A DNA stretch of 64,000 nt from Rhodococcus jostii RHA1 (GTDB taxonomy: Bacteria; Actinomycetota; Actinomycetes; Mycobacteriales; Mycobacteriaceae): assembly GCF_000014565.1 (NCBI RefSeq), contig NC_008268.1, positions 868,001 to 932,000 of the forward strand. The letters are read 5' to 3'. This document shows, piece after piece, positions 27,646-39,667 of this stretch (the stretch's first letter is position 1; every line of letters begins with the position of its first letter). The notes beneath the pieces were generated by a model, which was not told where the DNA came from, did no database searches, and worked only from the letters and a program-made list of their open reading frames with translations. The position numbers were made by a program, and so were the translations under genes.

Positions 27646-28415
27646 GGGTCGGCGGGCTTCGTCTCGGTGTCCGGCTTCGACTCCGGAGCGGGCTCCGAGG
27701 CGGGCGCAGGTTCTGCGGGGATCAGCTGTTCGAGCGCCGGTCCGGTGATCCGCCGGAACGCGCGGCGAGGACGGGACTGGTCGAGCACGGCCACCTCGAG
27801 GCTGGCCACGTCGACGTTCCGCTTCTCGCCTTCCCCGGCACCGCCCTGACGCAGGGCGTTGACCGCGATACCGACCGCCGCCTCGAGATCGAGGTCGGCA
27901 CGGTACGACTCGCGCATGGCGGTCGCGATCGGCTCGGTCGTGCCACCCATCACGACGAAATGCTGTTCGTCGACGATGGATCCGTCGTAGGTGATGCGGT
28001 ACAGCTGGGGAGCCTTCGGGCTGCCCACGCGCCCGACCTCCGCGACGCAGATTTCCACCTCGTACGGCTTGGGCTGTTCGGTGAAGATCGTGCCCAGGGT
28101 CTGTGCGTACGCGTTGGCCAGCGATCGGCCCGTCACGTCACGGCGATCGTAGGAGTAGCCGCGCATGTCGGCGTGGACGATCCCGGCGCGCCGCAGGTTC
28201 TCGAACTCGTTGTACTTGCCGACGGCCGCGAACCCGAGACGGTCGTACAGTTCGCTGACCTTGTGCAGCGCGGTGGAGGGATTCTCGGCAACGAACAGCA
28301 CGCCGTCGCGGAACGTGAGCACCACGACGCTGCGTCCGCGGGCAATTCCCTTGCGCGCCAGTTCCGAGCGGTCCCGCATGATCTGCTCGGCGGACGCGTA
28401 ATACGGCATGGTCAT
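27636..28415 (-). CDS. prcA: 20S proteasome alpha subunit
   Basis: The 259-residue protein begins [20 protein letters not shown], the N-terminal gate helix of actinobacterial alpha subunits. It continues with [22 protein letters not shown] and the [15 protein letters not shown] segment. Alpha rings cap the core particle and dock the ARC ATPase. The last 30 residues or so are rich in Pro, Glu, Ala and Asp (from [10 protein letters not shown]), a disordered tail. ATG overlaps the prcB stop by four bases. Its 3' end overlaps the convergent PAP2/kinase gene by 10 bases. Confidence 0.97.
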   Translation of the reverse strand: MTMPYYASAEQIMRDRSELARKGIARGRSVVVLTFRDGVLFVAENPSTALHKVSELYDRLGFAAVGKYNEFENLRRAGIVHADMRGYSYDRRDVTGRSLANAYAQTLGTIFTEQPKPYEVEICVAEVGRVGSPKAPQLYRITYDGSIVDEQHFVVMGGTTEPIATAMRESYRADLDLEAAVGIAVNALRQGGAGEGEKRNVDVASLEVAVLDQSRPRRAFRRITGPALEQLIPAEPAPASEPAPESKPDTETKPADPQD

Positions 28416-29296
28416 CGCGCAGACCCCCCTTCTTCGGTGCGCTCGGCGACGATGCGCCGAGCCAACTCGGACGTCGTCTCCTCGGACACGTGCACGGCAC
28501 CGGCCTGGGTGATCGTGACCGCGGTCGGGTAGATGCCGCGGGTCAGGTCGGGCCCACCTGTGGCCGAGTCGTCGTCGGCCGCGTCGTACAGCGATTCGAT
28601 GGCCGCCCGCAGGGCGGTCTCCTCGTCGCTGTCCGGCGAGTAGATCTTCTTCAGTGCCGACTTCGCGAACAACGATCCCGAACCGACCGCGTGGTATCCG
28701 GCGCGTTCCTCGTACCGGCCGCCGACGACGTCGTACGAGACGATCCGGCCCGCGTGCGCCTCGTCGTCCGCGTCGAGGTCGTAGCCGACGAGCAGCGGGA
28801 CGACCGCGAGACCCTGCATCGCCGCCCCGAGGTTGCCCCGCACCATCGACGCCAGGCGGTTCGCCTTGCCGTCGAAGGTCAGCTGAACGCCCTCGATCTT
28901 CTCGTAGTGCTCGAGTTCGACGGCGAACAGGCGGACCAATTCGATGGCGATACCCGCGGTGCCGGCTATGCCGGCCGCCGAATATTCGTCGGTGACGTAC
29001 ACCTTCTCGACGTCCCGGCTGGCGATCAGGTTGCCCTGGGTCGCGCGCCGGTCGCCGGCGAGCAGGACGCCACCCTTGTAGGTGAGCGCCACGATCGTCG
29101 TTCCGTGCGGTGCGAGATCACCGCTCTCCATCCCGTCACCACCCCGTGTCGAGTGCGAACGATGGCCGATCCGATTCTCCGGCAGCAATTCTGGTGCGTG
29201 ACCACGCAGATACTCGGTGAACGAGCTCAGATTCGAACCGAAACTGAGCCTCGTTTCACCGTCGCCTGTCCGCAATGCCGGTCGATCCGCCGTCAC
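28412..29296 (-). CDS. prcB: 20S proteasome beta subunit
   Basis: The 294-residue precursor has a propeptide of 65 residues ending LAPHG. The mature N-terminus is the catalytic Thr66 ([11 protein letters not shown]), exposed by autocleavage. GDRRATQG and [13 protein letters not shown] are further beta-subunit landmarks. The start is GTG 29296, whose GTGA overlaps the stop of pup, so prcB translation is coupled to pup. It is the proteolytic subunit of the Pup-proteasome. Confidence 0.97.
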   Translation of the reverse strand: MTADRPALRTGDGETRLSFGSNLSSFTEYLRGHAPELLPENRIGHRSHSTRGGDGMESGDLAPHGTTIVALTYKGGVLLAGDRRATQGNLIASRDVEKVYVTDEYSAAGIAGTAGIAIELVRLFAVELEHYEKIEGVQLTFDGKANRLASMVRGNLGAAMQGLAVVPLLVGYDLDADDEAHAGRIVSYDVVGGRYEERAGYHAVGSGSLFAKSALKKIYSPDSDEETALRAAIESLYDAADDDSATGGPDLTRGIYPTAVTITQAGAVHVSEETTSELARRIVAERTEEGGSAR

Positions 29297-29487
29297 TGGC
29301 CGCCCTTCTGGACATAGGCCCGGACGAAGTCCTCGGCGTTCTCCTCGAGTACGTCGTCGATCTCGTCGAGCAGGTCGTCGGTGTCCTCGGCCAGCTTTTC
29401 GCGACGTTCCTGACCCGCGGCACCGTCAGCGCCCGGGGTGTCGTCCTCGTCGCCGCCACCAGTTCGTTTGGTCTGCTCTTGTGCCAT
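29293..29487 (-). CDS. pup: Prokaryotic ubiquitin-like protein Pup
   Basis: The 64-residue protein is acidic and disordered, with a helical segment ([20 protein letters not shown]) that binds the ARC coiled coils. It ends in GGQ. The C-terminal Gln must be deamidated to Glu by Dop before PafA can ligate it. ATG 29487 is preceded by AAGGAGG with 8-base spacing; an in-frame start 57 bases earlier would add a basic extension never seen in Pup. It lies between dop and prcB on the same strand. Confidence 0.97.
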   Translation of the reverse strand: MAQEQTKRTGGGDEDDTPGADGAAGQERREKLAEDTDDLLDEIDDVLEENAEDFVRAYVQKGGQ

Positions 29488-29657
29488 CGCAGCCGACCTC
29501 CTTGTGTGAAGGGAGCTCTTCTTCCGAGCGTCCTGTCCTGCCAAGCAGTCTGACTACATCATCCGCTCGGACCTTCACCCTACCGAGCGTCGCCGCCGCA
29601 CGTGTGCCGACGCGACGGCGAGTTCCGGCGCAGATCCGTCCGCGACCGGTCGACGGG

Positions 29658-31157
29658 TCAGTTCGTGAGCTCGTCGACGAGTTCTTTCGCGGTCTCCACC
29701 GACTCCAGCAACTCCCCCACGTGCGCCTTGCTGCCCCGCAACGGCTCGAGGGTGGGGATACGGACCAGGGAGTCGCCACCGAGATCGAAGATCACCGAAT
29801 CCCAGCTCGCGGCCGCGATGTCGGCGCCGAACTTGCGCAGGCACTCACCCCGGAAGTAGGCGCGGGTGTCGGTGGGCGGGGTGTCGACGGCGTCGAGCAC
29901 CGCCTGCTCCGACACCAGCCGTTCCATCGACCCGCGGGCGACCAGCCGGTTGTACAGACCCTTGTCCAGGCGGACGTCCGAGTACTGCAGATCGACCAGA
30001 TGCAGTCGGGGCGCGGACCAGTTGAGGCCCTCGCGGTTCCGGAAACCCTCGAGCAGCCGCAGCTTTGCCGGCCAGTCCAGCAGGTGGGCGCACTCCATCG
30101 GGTCCCGTTCGAGAAGGTCGAGCACCATCGCCCACTTCTCGAGCAGATCGGCCACCCGGGGGTCGTCGTTGCCCTCGGCGGACATGAACTTGTCGACTCG
30201 GTCCAGGTAGATCCGCTGCAACGCAAGCCCGGTCAGTTCCCGGCCGTCGGCCAGCGCGACGGTGGCGCGCAGCGTCGGGTCGTGGCTGATGTGGTGCACG
30301 GCGGTCACCGGGCGGGCCAGCTGCAGGTCGGTGAGGTCGACACCGGCCTCGATGAGATCGAGGACCAGGGCCGTCGTCCCGACCTTCAGGTACGTCGACA
30401 TCTCGGCGAGGTTCGCGTCGCCGATGATGACGTGCAGACGCCGGTACTTGTCCGCGTCCGCGTGGGGTTCGTCGCGGGTGTTGATGATGCCGCGCTTGAG
30501 TGTCGTCTCGAGCCCGACCTCCACCTCGATGTAGTCGGCCCGCTGGGACAGCTGGAAGCCGGCCTCGTCACCGGACTGGCCGATGCCCACCCGGCCCGAC
30601 CCGCAGATCACCTGACGGGACGCGAAGAACGGGGTCAGCCCGTTGATCACCGCGGAGAACGGCGTGGCCCGTGACATCAGGTAGTTCTCGTGGGTGCCGT
30701 ACGACGCGCCCTTGCCGTCCACGTTGTTCTTGTACAGCTGCAGTCGCGGGGCGCCGGGGACGCTCGATGCGTGCCGGGCGGCCGCCTCCATCACCCGTTC
30801 GCCTGCCTTGTCCCAGATCACGGCGTCCAGGGGGTCGGTGACCTCCGGGGCCGAGTACTCGGGGTGCGCGTGATCGACGTAGAGGCGGGCGCCGTTGGTG
30901 AGGATCATGTTGGCCGCGCCGACCTCGTCGGCGTCGATCACCGGCGCCGGGCCGCTCAGCCGGCCCAGGTCGAATCCGCGGGCATCGCGCAGCGGCGATT
31001 CCACCTCGTAATCCCATCGGGTGCGCTTGGCGCGCGGCACTCCCGCTGCCGCCGCGTAGGCCAGCACCGCCTGGGTGGACGTCAAGATCGGATTGGCCGA
31101 AGGCTCGCTGGGTGAGGAGATTCCGTACTCGACTTCGACACCGATGATCCGCTGCAT
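29658..31157 (-). CDS. dop: Deamidase/depupylase of Pup
   Basis: The 499-residue PafA homologue begins [29 protein letters not shown] contains the catalytic Asp95. A segment after residue 40 is absent from PafA and corresponds to the Dop loop. Dop converts the C-terminal Gln of Pup to Glu and also removes Pup from substrates. The ATG at 31157 lies 7 bases after a TAGGCT box, so the message is probably leaderless. Dop heads the dop-pup-prcB-prcA operon; the dop-pup gap is about 170 bases. Confidence 0.97.
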   Translation of the reverse strand: MQRIIGVEVEYGISSPSEPSANPILTSTQAVLAYAAAAGVPRAKRTRWDYEVESPLRDARGFDLGRLSGPAPVIDADEVGAANMILTNGARLYVDHAHPEYSAPEVTDPLDAVIWDKAGERVMEAAARHASSVPGAPRLQLYKNNVDGKGASYGTHENYLMSRATPFSAVINGLTPFFASRQVICGSGRVGIGQSGDEAGFQLSQRADYIEVEVGLETTLKRGIINTRDEPHADADKYRRLHVIIGDANLAEMSTYLKVGTTALVLDLIEAGVDLTDLQLARPVTAVHHISHDPTLRATVALADGRELTGLALQRIYLDRVDKFMSAEGNDDPRVADLLEKWAMVLDLLERDPMECAHLLDWPAKLRLLEGFRNREGLNWSAPRLHLVDLQYSDVRLDKGLYNRLVARGSMERLVSEQAVLDAVDTPPTDTRAYFRGECLRKFGADIAAASWDSVIFDLGGDSLVRIPTLEPLRGSKAHVGELLESVETAKELVDELTN

Positions 31158-31164
31158 GCTGCCG

Positions 31165-31170
31165 AGCCTA
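31165..31170 (-). promoter_or_regulatory. -10 element TAGGCT for dop
   Basis: TAGGCT on the minus strand ends 7 bases before the dop ATG, consistent with a leaderless dop-pup-prcBA transcript. Confidence 0.5.
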
Positions 31171-31231
31171 TGCGATCACCCACATCACCCGGCGGCACAC
31201 TCCTGCCGCGCGAGCCGTCCGCGCCCGGCGA

Positions 31232-31609
31232 CTAGTCCGGCGAGCACTCCAGGTACTGGTCCGCCGAGATCGCCCGGAGTACCGTGCGGACCCCGGCGGG
31301 AGCCCAGGAGTGGGTGCTGTCGGTGACGACGCTCGGGTCGGTCAGGTGTACCGTCCGGCGCCGCGTCACGATGGTGCATCCGCCCGCCGCCACCACGTTT
31401 CGCACCCAGTCGCTCTGCGCACCGTACGTCAGGGCGAACCGGTAGCGGCCGTCCACGACGAACACGTTGACGGGTGTGCGATAGGGCTTGCCCGACCTGC
31501 GGCCCCGGTGCTCGACCATGGCGAACCCGGGCAGGATCGTCGCGACGTGACGGCTCACCTGATTGGTGACGACCCGGTTGAATCGGGCGACCGAACGCGG
31601 CAACGCCAT
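31232..31609 (-). CDS. Deazaflavin-dependent nitroreductase family protein (DUF385/Ddn-like)
   Basis: The 125-residue protein shows the family core FAMVEHRGRRSGKPYRTPVN, followed by RYRFALTYGAQSDWVRNV. These small split barrels bind F420 and reduce quinones or nitro compounds, as Ddn does. The last 15 residues end in SADQYLECSPD. It stands between dop and a divergent Nudix gene. The substrate is unknown. Confidence 0.82.
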   Translation of the reverse strand: MALPRSVARFNRVVTNQVSRHVATILPGFAMVEHRGRRSGKPYRTPVNVFVVDGRYRFALTYGAQSDWVRNVVAAGGCTIVTRRRTVHLTDPSVVTDSTHSWAPAGVRTVLRAISADQYLECSPD

Positions 31610-31679
31610 GACCTCTCACCCCTTCGGCACCGGAACGAGCAACCGACCTCGACAGTACCGACGTCCGCCGGGGTGCTGG

Positions 31680-31685
31680 CAGGAT
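31680..31685 (+). promoter_or_regulatory. -10-like CAGGAT before the Nudix gene
   Basis: CAGGAT ends 6 bases before the ATG at 31692. It deviates from TANNNT at the first base, but the same hexamer precedes the exonuclease ATG at 15700. Confidence 0.3.
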
Positions 31686-31691
31686 CGACAC

Positions 31692-32240
31692 ATGGATTCC
31701 GCACCGAACACCCCACCCGGCACGGACGAAGTGGTGGCGGTGTTCGACAGTGCGGGACGACCGGTGGGGTCCGCTGCGCGTTCCCGCGTCTACGCCGAGG
31801 GGCTGTGGCACGCGAGTGCCGGCGTCCTCGTCCGGTCCGGCGACGGGAAGCGCCTCTACGTCCACCGACGCTCGGACACGAAGACGGTGTTCGCCGGACA
31901 TCACGACTGCCTGGCGGGCGGGGTGGTCGATCCCGGGGAGACCCCGGAGGAGGCCGCGAGCCGGGAGCTGGCGGAGGAACTGGGCATCACCGGAGTGGGC
32001 CTCACCCCCATCGCGAGGGTGGCGTGGGACGGGCACTGGCGGGGTTTGCGGCTGCGCTGCCACCTATACGCCTACGAGACGCACTGGGACGGGCCGATCG
32101 TCCACCAGGCCAGCGAGATCGCGTCGGGCTGGTGGTGGACGCCCCACGAACTGGTGACGCATCTGCACGACCCGCAGTGGCCGTTCGTTCCGGACACCCG
32201 GGCGCTCCTCGAGGACTACCTCGTCACACGGGACCGCTGA
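31692..32240 (+). CDS. Nudix hydrolase
   Basis: The 182-residue protein has a complete Nudix box in GGVVDPGETPEEAASREL plus AEELGI, with the metal-binding REL-AEEL glutamates. The preceding RSRVYAEGLWHASAGVLV and the HHDCLAGG segment resemble isopentenyl-diphosphate isomerase-like and YfcD-type Nudix proteins. ATG 31692 follows a CAGGAT box by 6 bases; the in-frame extension upstream to 31563 would overlap the divergent gene. It hydrolyses a nucleoside-diphosphate-linked compound not identifiable from sequence. Confidence 0.88.
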   Translation: MDSAPNTPPGTDEVVAVFDSAGRPVGSAARSRVYAEGLWHASAGVLVRSGDGKRLYVHRRSDTKTVFAGHHDCLAGGVVDPGETPEEAASRELAEELGITGVGLTPIARVAWDGHWRGLRLRCHLYAYETHWDGPIVHQASEIASGWWWTPHELVTHLHDPQWPFVPDTRALLEDYLVTRDR

Positions 32241-32248
32241 CGCAGACG

Positions 32249-32289
32249 CCTGCGCGGCGGGAACCGTGTTCGGGTTCCCGCCGCGCAGG
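32249..32289. terminator. Perfect 17-bp hairpin, bidirectional terminator
   Basis: CCTGCGCGGCGGGAACC at 32249-32265 is the exact reverse complement of 32273-32289, with a 7-base loop. It lies between the convergent Nudix and ARC ATPase genes. It is the strongest hairpin I found in the window and very likely terminates both transcripts. Confidence 0.85.
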
Positions 32290-32303
32290 TGATGCCGGAC
32301 GGC

Positions 32304-34079
32304 CTACAGGTACTGGCCCGTGTTGGATTCGGTGTCGATGGCGCGGCTCGCGCTCGCGTTCTTACCGGTGACCAGCGTGCGGATGTAGACGATCCGCTCA
32401 CCCTTCTTGCCCGAGATCCGGGCCCAGTCGTCGGGGTTGGTGGTGTTCGGCAGGTCCTCGTTCTCCGAGAACTCGTCGACGATGGAGTCGAACAGGTGCT
32501 GGACCCGCAGACCCGGGGCACCGGTGTCGAGCACCGACTTGATCGCGTACTTCTTGGCGCGGTCGACGATGTTCTGGATCATCGCACCGGAGTTGAAGTC
32601 CTTGAAGTACAGGACCTCCTTGTCGCCGTTGGCGTACGTGACCTCGAGGAAGCGGTTCTCCTCGCTCTCGGCGTACATGCGGTCGACGACCCGTTCGATC
32701 ATCACCCGGATGCAGGCCGTGCGGTCGCCGCCGAACTCCGCGATGTCGTCGCTGTGCACCGGCAGCGTCTCGACGAGGTACTTCGAGAAGATGTCCTGTG
32801 CCGACTCCGCGTCGGGGCGTTCGATCTTGATCTTCACGTCGAGGCGGCCGGGACGCAGGATCGCGGGGTCGATCATGTCCTCGCGGTTGGATGCGCCGAT
32901 CACGATGACGTTCTCGAGTCCTTCGACACCGTCGATCTCACTGAGCAGCTGCGGCACGACGGTGGTCTCGACGTCGGAGGAGACACCCGATCCGCGGGTG
33001 CGGAAGATCGAATCCATCTCGTCGAAGAACACGATCACCGGGGTGCCCTCGGACGCCTTCTCCCGGGCCCGCTGGAAGATCAGCCGGATGTGCCGCTCGG
33101 TCTCGCCGACGAACTTGTTCAGCAGCTCGGGGCCCTTGATGTTGAGGAAGTAGGACTTGGCTTCCTTGCTGTCCTGCCCCCGCGCCTCCGCGATCTTCTT
33201 CGCGAGCGAGTTGGCGACCGCCTTGGCGATGAGCGTCTTACCGCACCCGGGCGGACCGTAGAGGAGCACACCCTTCGGTGGCCGCAGCTCGTATTCGTGG
33301 AACAGGTCTTTGTGGAGGAACGGCAACTCGACGGCGTCGCGGATCTGCTCGATCTGCCGTCCGAGGCCGCCGATGTCGTCGTAGTGCACGTCGGGAACCT
33401 CTTCGAGGACCAGATCTTCGACCTCGGCCTTGGGGATCCGCTCGAACGCGTACCCGGCCTTGGTGTCGACGAGGAGGGAGTCGCCCGGCCGTAGTTTGCG
33501 GGTGGGCGATTCCGCGTCGTACGCGATCGACTCCCTCTCGCTGTCCTCGTACACGGTGGCGAGGGGTTCGGCCAGCCACACGATCCGCTCCTCGTCGGCA
33601 TGGCCGACCACGAGGGCGCGCTGACCGTCGTCGAGGACCTCGCGCAACGTGCTGATCTCACCCACACGCTCGAAGTTGCCCGCTTCCACGATCGTGAGGG
33701 CCTCGTTGAGGCGCACGGTCTGGCCGAGCTTGAGGGTCTCGGCGTCGACGTTCGGGGAGCAGGTCAACCGCATCTTGCGCCCGGAGGTGAACACGTCCAC
33801 GGTCTGATCGTCGTGCACTCCGAGCAGCACGCCGTACCCGCTCGGCGGCTGGCCGAGGCGATCGACCTCTTCTCGAAGGGCGATGAGCTGCTGACGGGCC
33901 TCCTTGAGGGTGTCCATCAGCTTGGTGTTCCGGATGGACAGCGAATCCACTCGCGATTCCATCTCACGAAGCTGTTCCGGCGACTCCGCGAGCTGCCTGC
34001 GCAGTGCCGACGCCTCTGCGCGCAACGCCTCGAGCTCTCGTGCGGCCGCAACCGAATCGGGGTTCTCTGTCGAGCTCAT
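32304..34079 (-). CDS. mpa: Proteasome-activating AAA+ ATPase (ARC/Mpa)
   Basis: The 591-residue protein has an N-terminal coiled coil (about 10-75) that binds Pup and two OB-type subdomains (80-230). The AAA module follows, with Walker A GPPGCGKT at 275-282 and Walker B ending in Asp353-Glu354. The C-terminus is GQYL; the penultimate Tyr inserts into the alpha ring of the proteasome. It unfolds pupylated proteins and feeds them to PrcAB. ATG 34079 follows GGGAGGAG. The gene lies apart from prcBA, divergent from the lipoprotein gene, as Mpa (Rv2115c) does. Confidence 0.97.
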   Translation of the reverse strand: MSSTENPDSVAAARELEALRAEASALRRQLAESPEQLREMESRVDSLSIRNTKLMDTLKEARQQLIALREEVDRLGQPPSGYGVLLGVHDDQTVDVFTSGRKMRLTCSPNVDAETLKLGQTVRLNEALTIVEAGNFERVGEISTLREVLDDGQRALVVGHADEERIVWLAEPLATVYEDSERESIAYDAESPTRKLRPGDSLLVDTKAGYAFERIPKAEVEDLVLEEVPDVHYDDIGGLGRQIEQIRDAVELPFLHKDLFHEYELRPPKGVLLYGPPGCGKTLIAKAVANSLAKKIAEARGQDSKEAKSYFLNIKGPELLNKFVGETERHIRLIFQRAREKASEGTPVIVFFDEMDSIFRTRGSGVSSDVETTVVPQLLSEIDGVEGLENVIVIGASNREDMIDPAILRPGRLDVKIKIERPDAESAQDIFSKYLVETLPVHSDDIAEFGGDRTACIRVMIERVVDRMYAESEENRFLEVTYANGDKEVLYFKDFNSGAMIQNIVDRAKKYAIKSVLDTGAPGLRVQHLFDSIVDEFSENEDLPNTTNPDDWARISGKKGERIVYIRTLVTGKNASASRAIDTESNTGQYL

Positions 34080-34197
34080 GTGCGTCTCCTCCCAATGAGA
34101 TCTATCAACGCTACCGGCACTGCCCGAATTCTGCGCCGTGACACGGATTCTGCCGATTGCGAATCGGCATACGTGACGCCCTGGGCCACCGAACCTC

Positions 34198-34216
34198 TCA
34201 TGTTAGCCTTACCTAC
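34198..34216. promoter_or_regulatory. Candidate IdeR/DtxR iron box
   Basis: The reverse complement of this 19-mer (GTAGGTAAGGCTAACATGA) matches the IdeR/DtxR consensus TTAGGTTAGGCTAACCTAA at 15 of 19 positions, including the central AGGCTAAC. It lies in the divergent gap between mpa and the lppK-like gene, 46 bases before the latter's GTG. If real, iron and IdeR would regulate one or both genes. This is inference from sequence match only. Confidence 0.45.
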
Positions 34217-34261
34217 CTGTCGAGCAGTTTCTCTCTCTTCTGTGTAACGAAAGGGTTCGTC

Positions 34262-34765
34262 GTGATAATCCGCAAGCCCCTGAACGGAACATCCTTCATC
34301 GGTAGGTCCGTGGTTGCCGTCGGCGCGGTGGTCTTCGCGCTCGGGATGTCGGCCTGCTCGTCCGACGACGCTTCCGACACCGCGGCAGCGACGTCCGCGG
34401 CCACGTCGTCCGCGGCAGGCGAGGCGGTTGCCGCGCCCACGTCGGACGAACTGCTCGGTACGCTCCAGGTCCTCGTGGACCCCGCCCGACCGGTCGACGA
34501 GAAGACCGTCGTGGTCGTCGACGGCGACGAACGCCGCCCGAACCTCGAGGCCATGACGGCGGCGATGGCCAACTACCCGGTGTCCTTCACCGTCACGGAT
34601 GTGCAGGTAGAGGGCGATACCGCGACGGCGAACGTCGCGATCGTCAGCCCGCACGGCACGGCCGCTCCGACCGCGTGGACGTGGGAGAACGTCGACGGCA
34701 CCTGGAAGGTGTCGGACGAGAGCACGTGCACCCTGCTGGGCATGGCACGCGCCGGCTGCAGCTAG
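34262..34765 (+). CDS. LppK-like lipoprotein
   Basis: The 167-residue protein has a lipoprotein signal peptide with lipobox ending at Cys32 (GMSAC). A Ser/Ala/Thr-rich linker and a small domain follow (LLGTLQVLVDPARPVDEKTV to VDGTWKVSDESTCTLL), with two further cysteines near the C-terminus. GTG 34262 is chosen because the signal peptide starts there and AAAGGG lies upstream. It occupies the position of lppK (Rv2116) next to mpa. Function is unknown. The C-terminal fold resembles low-molecular-weight antigen MTB12-type domains. Confidence 0.82.
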   Translation: MIIRKPLNGTSFIGRSVVAVGAVVFALGMSACSSDDASDTAAATSAATSSAAGEAVAAPTSDELLGTLQVLVDPARPVDEKTVVVVDGDERRPNLEAMTAAMANYPVSFTVTDVQVEGDTATANVAIVSPHGTAAPTAWTWENVDGTWKVSDESTCTLLGMARAGCS

Positions 34766-34773
34766 CTTTCCCT

Positions 34774-34808
34774 CCTTCGGCGGCGCCCTCTCCGGTCGCC
34801 GCCGAAGG
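34774..34808. terminator. 12-bp hairpin between lipoprotein gene and trmI
   Basis: CCTTCGGCGGCG at 34774-34785 pairs perfectly with CGCCGCCGAAGG at 34797-34808 around an 11-base loop, in the convergent gap. It is a likely bidirectional terminator. Confidence 0.75.
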
Positions 34809-34814
34809 CGTGTC

Positions 34815-36665
<1,851 letters not shown>

Positions 36666-36669
<4 letters not shown>

Positions 36670-37502
36670 GTTCCGAGTCCTATTACGTACCACTCGGTTC
36701 GGAAGCACTGAGTGCGCCGGAAGTGGACTCGGACCAGAAGATCACCGTCGAGCGGTTCGACAGCACGGATCTGACGATCAGCGTGTGGGCCGAGACGATG
36801 CAGCACGGTGCTCCCCCGTCCGCGCTGCTCGTGCGAGCACTCGAGCGCTGCGCCCCACGCGACGATGTGCGTCTCACGCGGGTCGTGGTCGAGATCCTCG
36901 GTCCCATCCCGATCGCCGAGCTCGAGGTCCGGTCCTGGGTGCAGCGACCGGGACGCCGGGTGGAGCTGGTGGTCGCCGAATTGTGGACCGTCGGCGACCG
37001 GCCCCGTGCCGTGGCGCGGGGCTCGGCCTGGCGGATGGAGACCGTCGACACCAGCGACGCCGTCCACGTCGTCGACCCGCCACTCGAACCGCGGTCCACC
37101 GGGCGGGACGGCAAGTTCAGCGAGGCCTGGAATTCGGGCTACCTGACGACCCTCGACTGGCGGTGGATCGCCGAGATGGGATGCGAGGGCCCGGGCAAGC
37201 TGTGGGCGAAGCCGAGGCCCACACTGGTTCTCGGCGAGACCATGACGCCGCTCGAGCGGCTGTTCGCCATCGCGGACATCGCCAACGGCGTGGGATCGAA
37301 ACTCGACCCGGCAGACTGGACGTTCCTCAACACCGACCTCACCGTGCACATCTTCCGGGTCCCCGAGGGCGACTGGGTGGGGGTCAGCTCCGAGACCTCC
37401 ATCGGACCCGACGGAGTGGGCATGTGCGCGGGCGTGCTCTACGACGAGACCGGCGCCGTCGGCCGGATCGCCCAGACCGTACAGGTCCGCGCCCGCCCCT
37501 GA
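36666..37502 (+). CDS. Thioesterase-family (double hotdog) protein
   Basis: The 278-residue protein resembles TesB/acyl-CoA thioesterase-type double hotdog folds. An N-terminal half contains MQHGAPPSALLVRALERC, LTRVVVEILGPIP and RVELVVAELW. A C-terminal half contains PLERLFAIADIANGVGS, NTDLTVHIFRVPEGDWV and GMCAGVLYDETGAVGRIAQTV, the last being the typical closing strand. It is translationally coupled to the RecB-like nuclease, although no functional link is evident. The acyl substrate is unknown. Confidence 0.85.
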
Positions 37503-37512
37503 GCGGAGCGAG

Positions 37513-37556
37513 CGCGGATCGTGTTGCGGGCGGGGCGAACGCGGATCGTGTTGCGG
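37513..37556. repeat. Tandem 27-base repeat, two copies
   Basis: CGCGGATCGTGTTGCGG occurs at 37513-37529 and 37540-37556, a 27-base period with near-identical flanks. It fills the 64-base gap between the convergent thioesterase and hisG genes. No hairpin is obvious. Confidence 0.7.
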
Positions 37557-37566
37557 TGGAGCAAGA

Positions 37567-38418
37567 TCAGAGTGCGCGGCAGGACCGGATGTTGGACGCG
37601 AGGATGGCCTTGGCGCCGAGGTCCGCGAGTTCGTCCATGACTCCGTTGTGGCCCTTGATCGGGACCATCGCCCGGACCGCCACCCAGTTCTCGTCGGCGA
37701 GCGGCGACAGCGTCGGCGACTCGAGGCCCGGGGTGATCTTCAACGCGTCGTCGAGGATCGTCTTGGGGCAGTCGTAGTCGAGCATCAGGTTCTGCTGCGC
37801 GAACACGATGCCGCGCACCCGCTCGACCAGCTGGTTGCGTGCGGAATCGTCGTCGGGCGAGCCGGCGCGCTCGATGAGCACACCCTCGGAGTCGCACAGG
37901 GTGTCGCCGAACGCGACCAGGTTGTGCTGGCGCAGCGTGCGGCCGGAGCCGACGACGTCGGCGATGGCGTCGGCGACGCCGAGCTGGATCGAGATCTCCA
38001 CGGCGCCGTCGAGGCGGATGACCGAGGCCTCGATGCCGCGTGCGGACAGGTCGTCACGCACCAGGTTGGGGTAGGACGTGGCGATCCGGAGCCCGGCGAG
38101 GTCCTCGACCGTCCAGTCCTTGCCCGCGGGGGCGGCGTATCGGAACGTGGAGCGGCCGAAGCCGAGCGACAGCCGTTCGGCGACCGGGGCACCCGAGTCG
38201 CGGGCGAGGTCGCGGCCGGTGATGCCGAGATCGAGTTCACCGGAACCGACGTAGATCGCGATGTCCTTGGGGCGCAGGAAGAAGAACTCGACCTGGTTGG
38301 ACGGGTCGAGGACGGTCAGGTCGCGGGAGTCGGTGCGACGACGGTAGCCGGCCTCGCTGAGGATTTCGGCGGCGGACTCGGACAGCGAGCCCTTGTTGGG
38401 GACTGCGACGCGCAGCAT
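37567..38418 (-). CDS. hisG: ATP phosphoribosyltransferase (long form)
   Basis: The 283-residue protein begins [16 protein letters not shown], has the [10 protein letters not shown] and [15 protein letters not shown] segments of the catalytic domain, and ends with the regulatory ACT-like domain ([20 protein letters not shown]) that binds histidine. It condenses ATP and PRPP in the first step of histidine biosynthesis. The ATG start at 38418 gives the family length. It follows hisE by 47 bases. Confidence 0.97.
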   Translation of the reverse strand: MLRVAVPNKGSLSESAAEILSEAGYRRRTDSRDLTVLDPSNQVEFFFLRPKDIAIYVGSGELDLGITGRDLARDSGAPVAERLSLGFGRSTFRYAAPAGKDWTVEDLAGLRIATSYPNLVRDDLSARGIEASVIRLDGAVEISIQLGVADAIADVVGSGRTLRQHNLVAFGDTLCDSEGVLIERAGSPDDDSARNQLVERVRGIVFAQQNLMLDYDCPKTILDDALKITPGLESPTLSPLADENWVAVRAMVPIKGHNGVMDELADLGAKAILASNIRSCRAL

Positions 38419-38465
38419 GGCGGAGGGTTCCTTTCGGGAGCGGGTGGAGGAGTCTCGATCACCGA

Positions 38466-38747
38466 TCACAGATGTCGGTAGACGTCCTCGAGCTTCAGGC
38501 CCTTACCCACCATCAGCACCTGCGTCCAGTACAGCAGCTGAGAGATCTCCTCGGCGAGCGCCTCGTCGCTCTCGTGCTCGGCGGCGATCCACACCTCACC
38601 CGCCTCTTCGAGAATCTTCTTTCCCTGCGAATGGACGCCGGCGTCCAAGGCGGCAACGGTGCCGGACCCCTCGGGGCGGGTAGCGGCACGCTCGGTCAGC
38701 TCGGCGAACAGGGATTCGAAGGTCTTCACGAGGACCCATTGTTTCAC
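38466..38747 (-). CDS. hisE: Phosphoribosyl-ATP pyrophosphatase
   Basis: The 93-residue protein contains [15 protein letters not shown] and the MazG-like metal motif [19 protein letters not shown], then [13 protein letters not shown]. It hydrolyses phosphoribosyl-ATP to phosphoribosyl-AMP, the second step of the histidine pathway. The start is GTG 38747, preceded by GAGAGG; a longer frame upstream would overlap the pseudouridine synthase gene. The hisE-hisG pair matches Rv2122c-Rv2121c. Confidence 0.96.
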   Translation of the reverse strand: MKQWVLVKTFESLFAELTERAATRPEGSGTVAALDAGVHSQGKKILEEAGEVWIAAEHESDEALAEEISQLLYWTQVLMVGKGLKLEDVYRHL

Positions 38748-38772
38748 GCCGCCGCGGACCTCTCCGAACCGG

Positions 38773-39666
38773 TCACCACCCGAGTGTGCGGCGACTCTCG
38801 AACCGGCGGACCTCACCCGAACGGGGATCGGTGAACTCGATGGCCCGCGCCAGCAACCGCAACGGGGTCGAGAAGTCGCCAGGCTCGGAACGCCGGAAGT
38901 CCGGGTAGTAGTTGTCGCCCTCGATCGGCAACCCCAGCGACGACATATGCAACCGCAGTTGGTGTGTCCGGCCGGTCTTCGGCAGCAGGCGGTACCGCGC
39001 GCGGCCGTCGCGGGTATCGAGCAGGTCGACGACGGTCTCACTGTTCGGTTCGCCCGGTTCCTCCGTCGCCGTCATGATCCCGTGTTCCTTGACGATGCGA
39101 CTGCGGATGGTGCGCGGAAACGCGAGCGCGGGGTCGTGCCCGGCGACGGCCTCGTATTCCTTGGTGACCTGCTGGGAGACGAACAGTTCCTGATACGGCC
39201 TGCGGTCTTCCCGCCTGATCAGGAACACCAGAACGCCGGCCGTCATCCGGTCGAGCCGGTGCGCCGGCGTCAGGTCGGGCAGGTCGAGCGCCCGCCGCAG
39301 CCGCACGACCGCCGTCTCGGTGATGTGCGCGCCCCGCGGGATGGTCGCGAGGAAATGGGGTTTGTCGATAACCACGAGGTGGTCGTCGCGGTGCAGGATG
39401 TCGATCTCGAACGGAACCGGGATCTCCGGTGCGGGGTCGCGGTAGAAGTACACGAAACGGGTCGGGGCATAACGGGTCCCTCGGTCGACCACCCTGCCGT
39501 GTTCGTCGACGACTTCCCCGCCGTCGATCAGCGACAGCCAGTGCGCGCGTTCGTCCGGGTACGTCTCGACCAGGAATTCGGCGACCGTCTTCGTGCCGAC
39601 GCCCGCCGGCATCCGGATGCGGTCGGGTCCGAGGCCGTTGCGGACCGGCAGGGGCGCCCCCGCCAC
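38773..39666 (-). CDS. RluA-family pseudouridine synthase
   Basis: The 297-residue protein carries the RluA catalytic motif [14 protein letters not shown], in which the Asp attacks the uridine. Further family segments are [13 protein letters not shown] and [19 protein letters not shown]. It isomerises specific uridines in rRNA or tRNA. The order within the metH-to-hisG minus-strand run, 1 base after the trhO stop, implies co-transcription. The target site cannot be predicted from sequence. Confidence 0.92.
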   Translation of the reverse strand: MAGAPLPVRNGLGPDRIRMPAGVGTKTVAEFLVETYPDERAHWLSLIDGGEVVDEHGRVVDRGTRYAPTRFVYFYRDPAPEIPVPFEIDILHRDDHLVVIDKPHFLATIPRGAHITETAVVRLRRALDLPDLTPAHRLDRMTAGVLVFLIRREDRRPYQELFVSQQVTKEYEAVAGHDPALAFPRTIRSRIVKEHGIMTATEEPGEPNSETVVDLLDTRDGRARYRLLPKTGRTHQLRLHMSSLGLPIEGDNYYPDFRRSEPGDFSTPLRLLARAIEFTDPRSGEVRRFESRRTLGW

Positions 39667-39667
39667 C

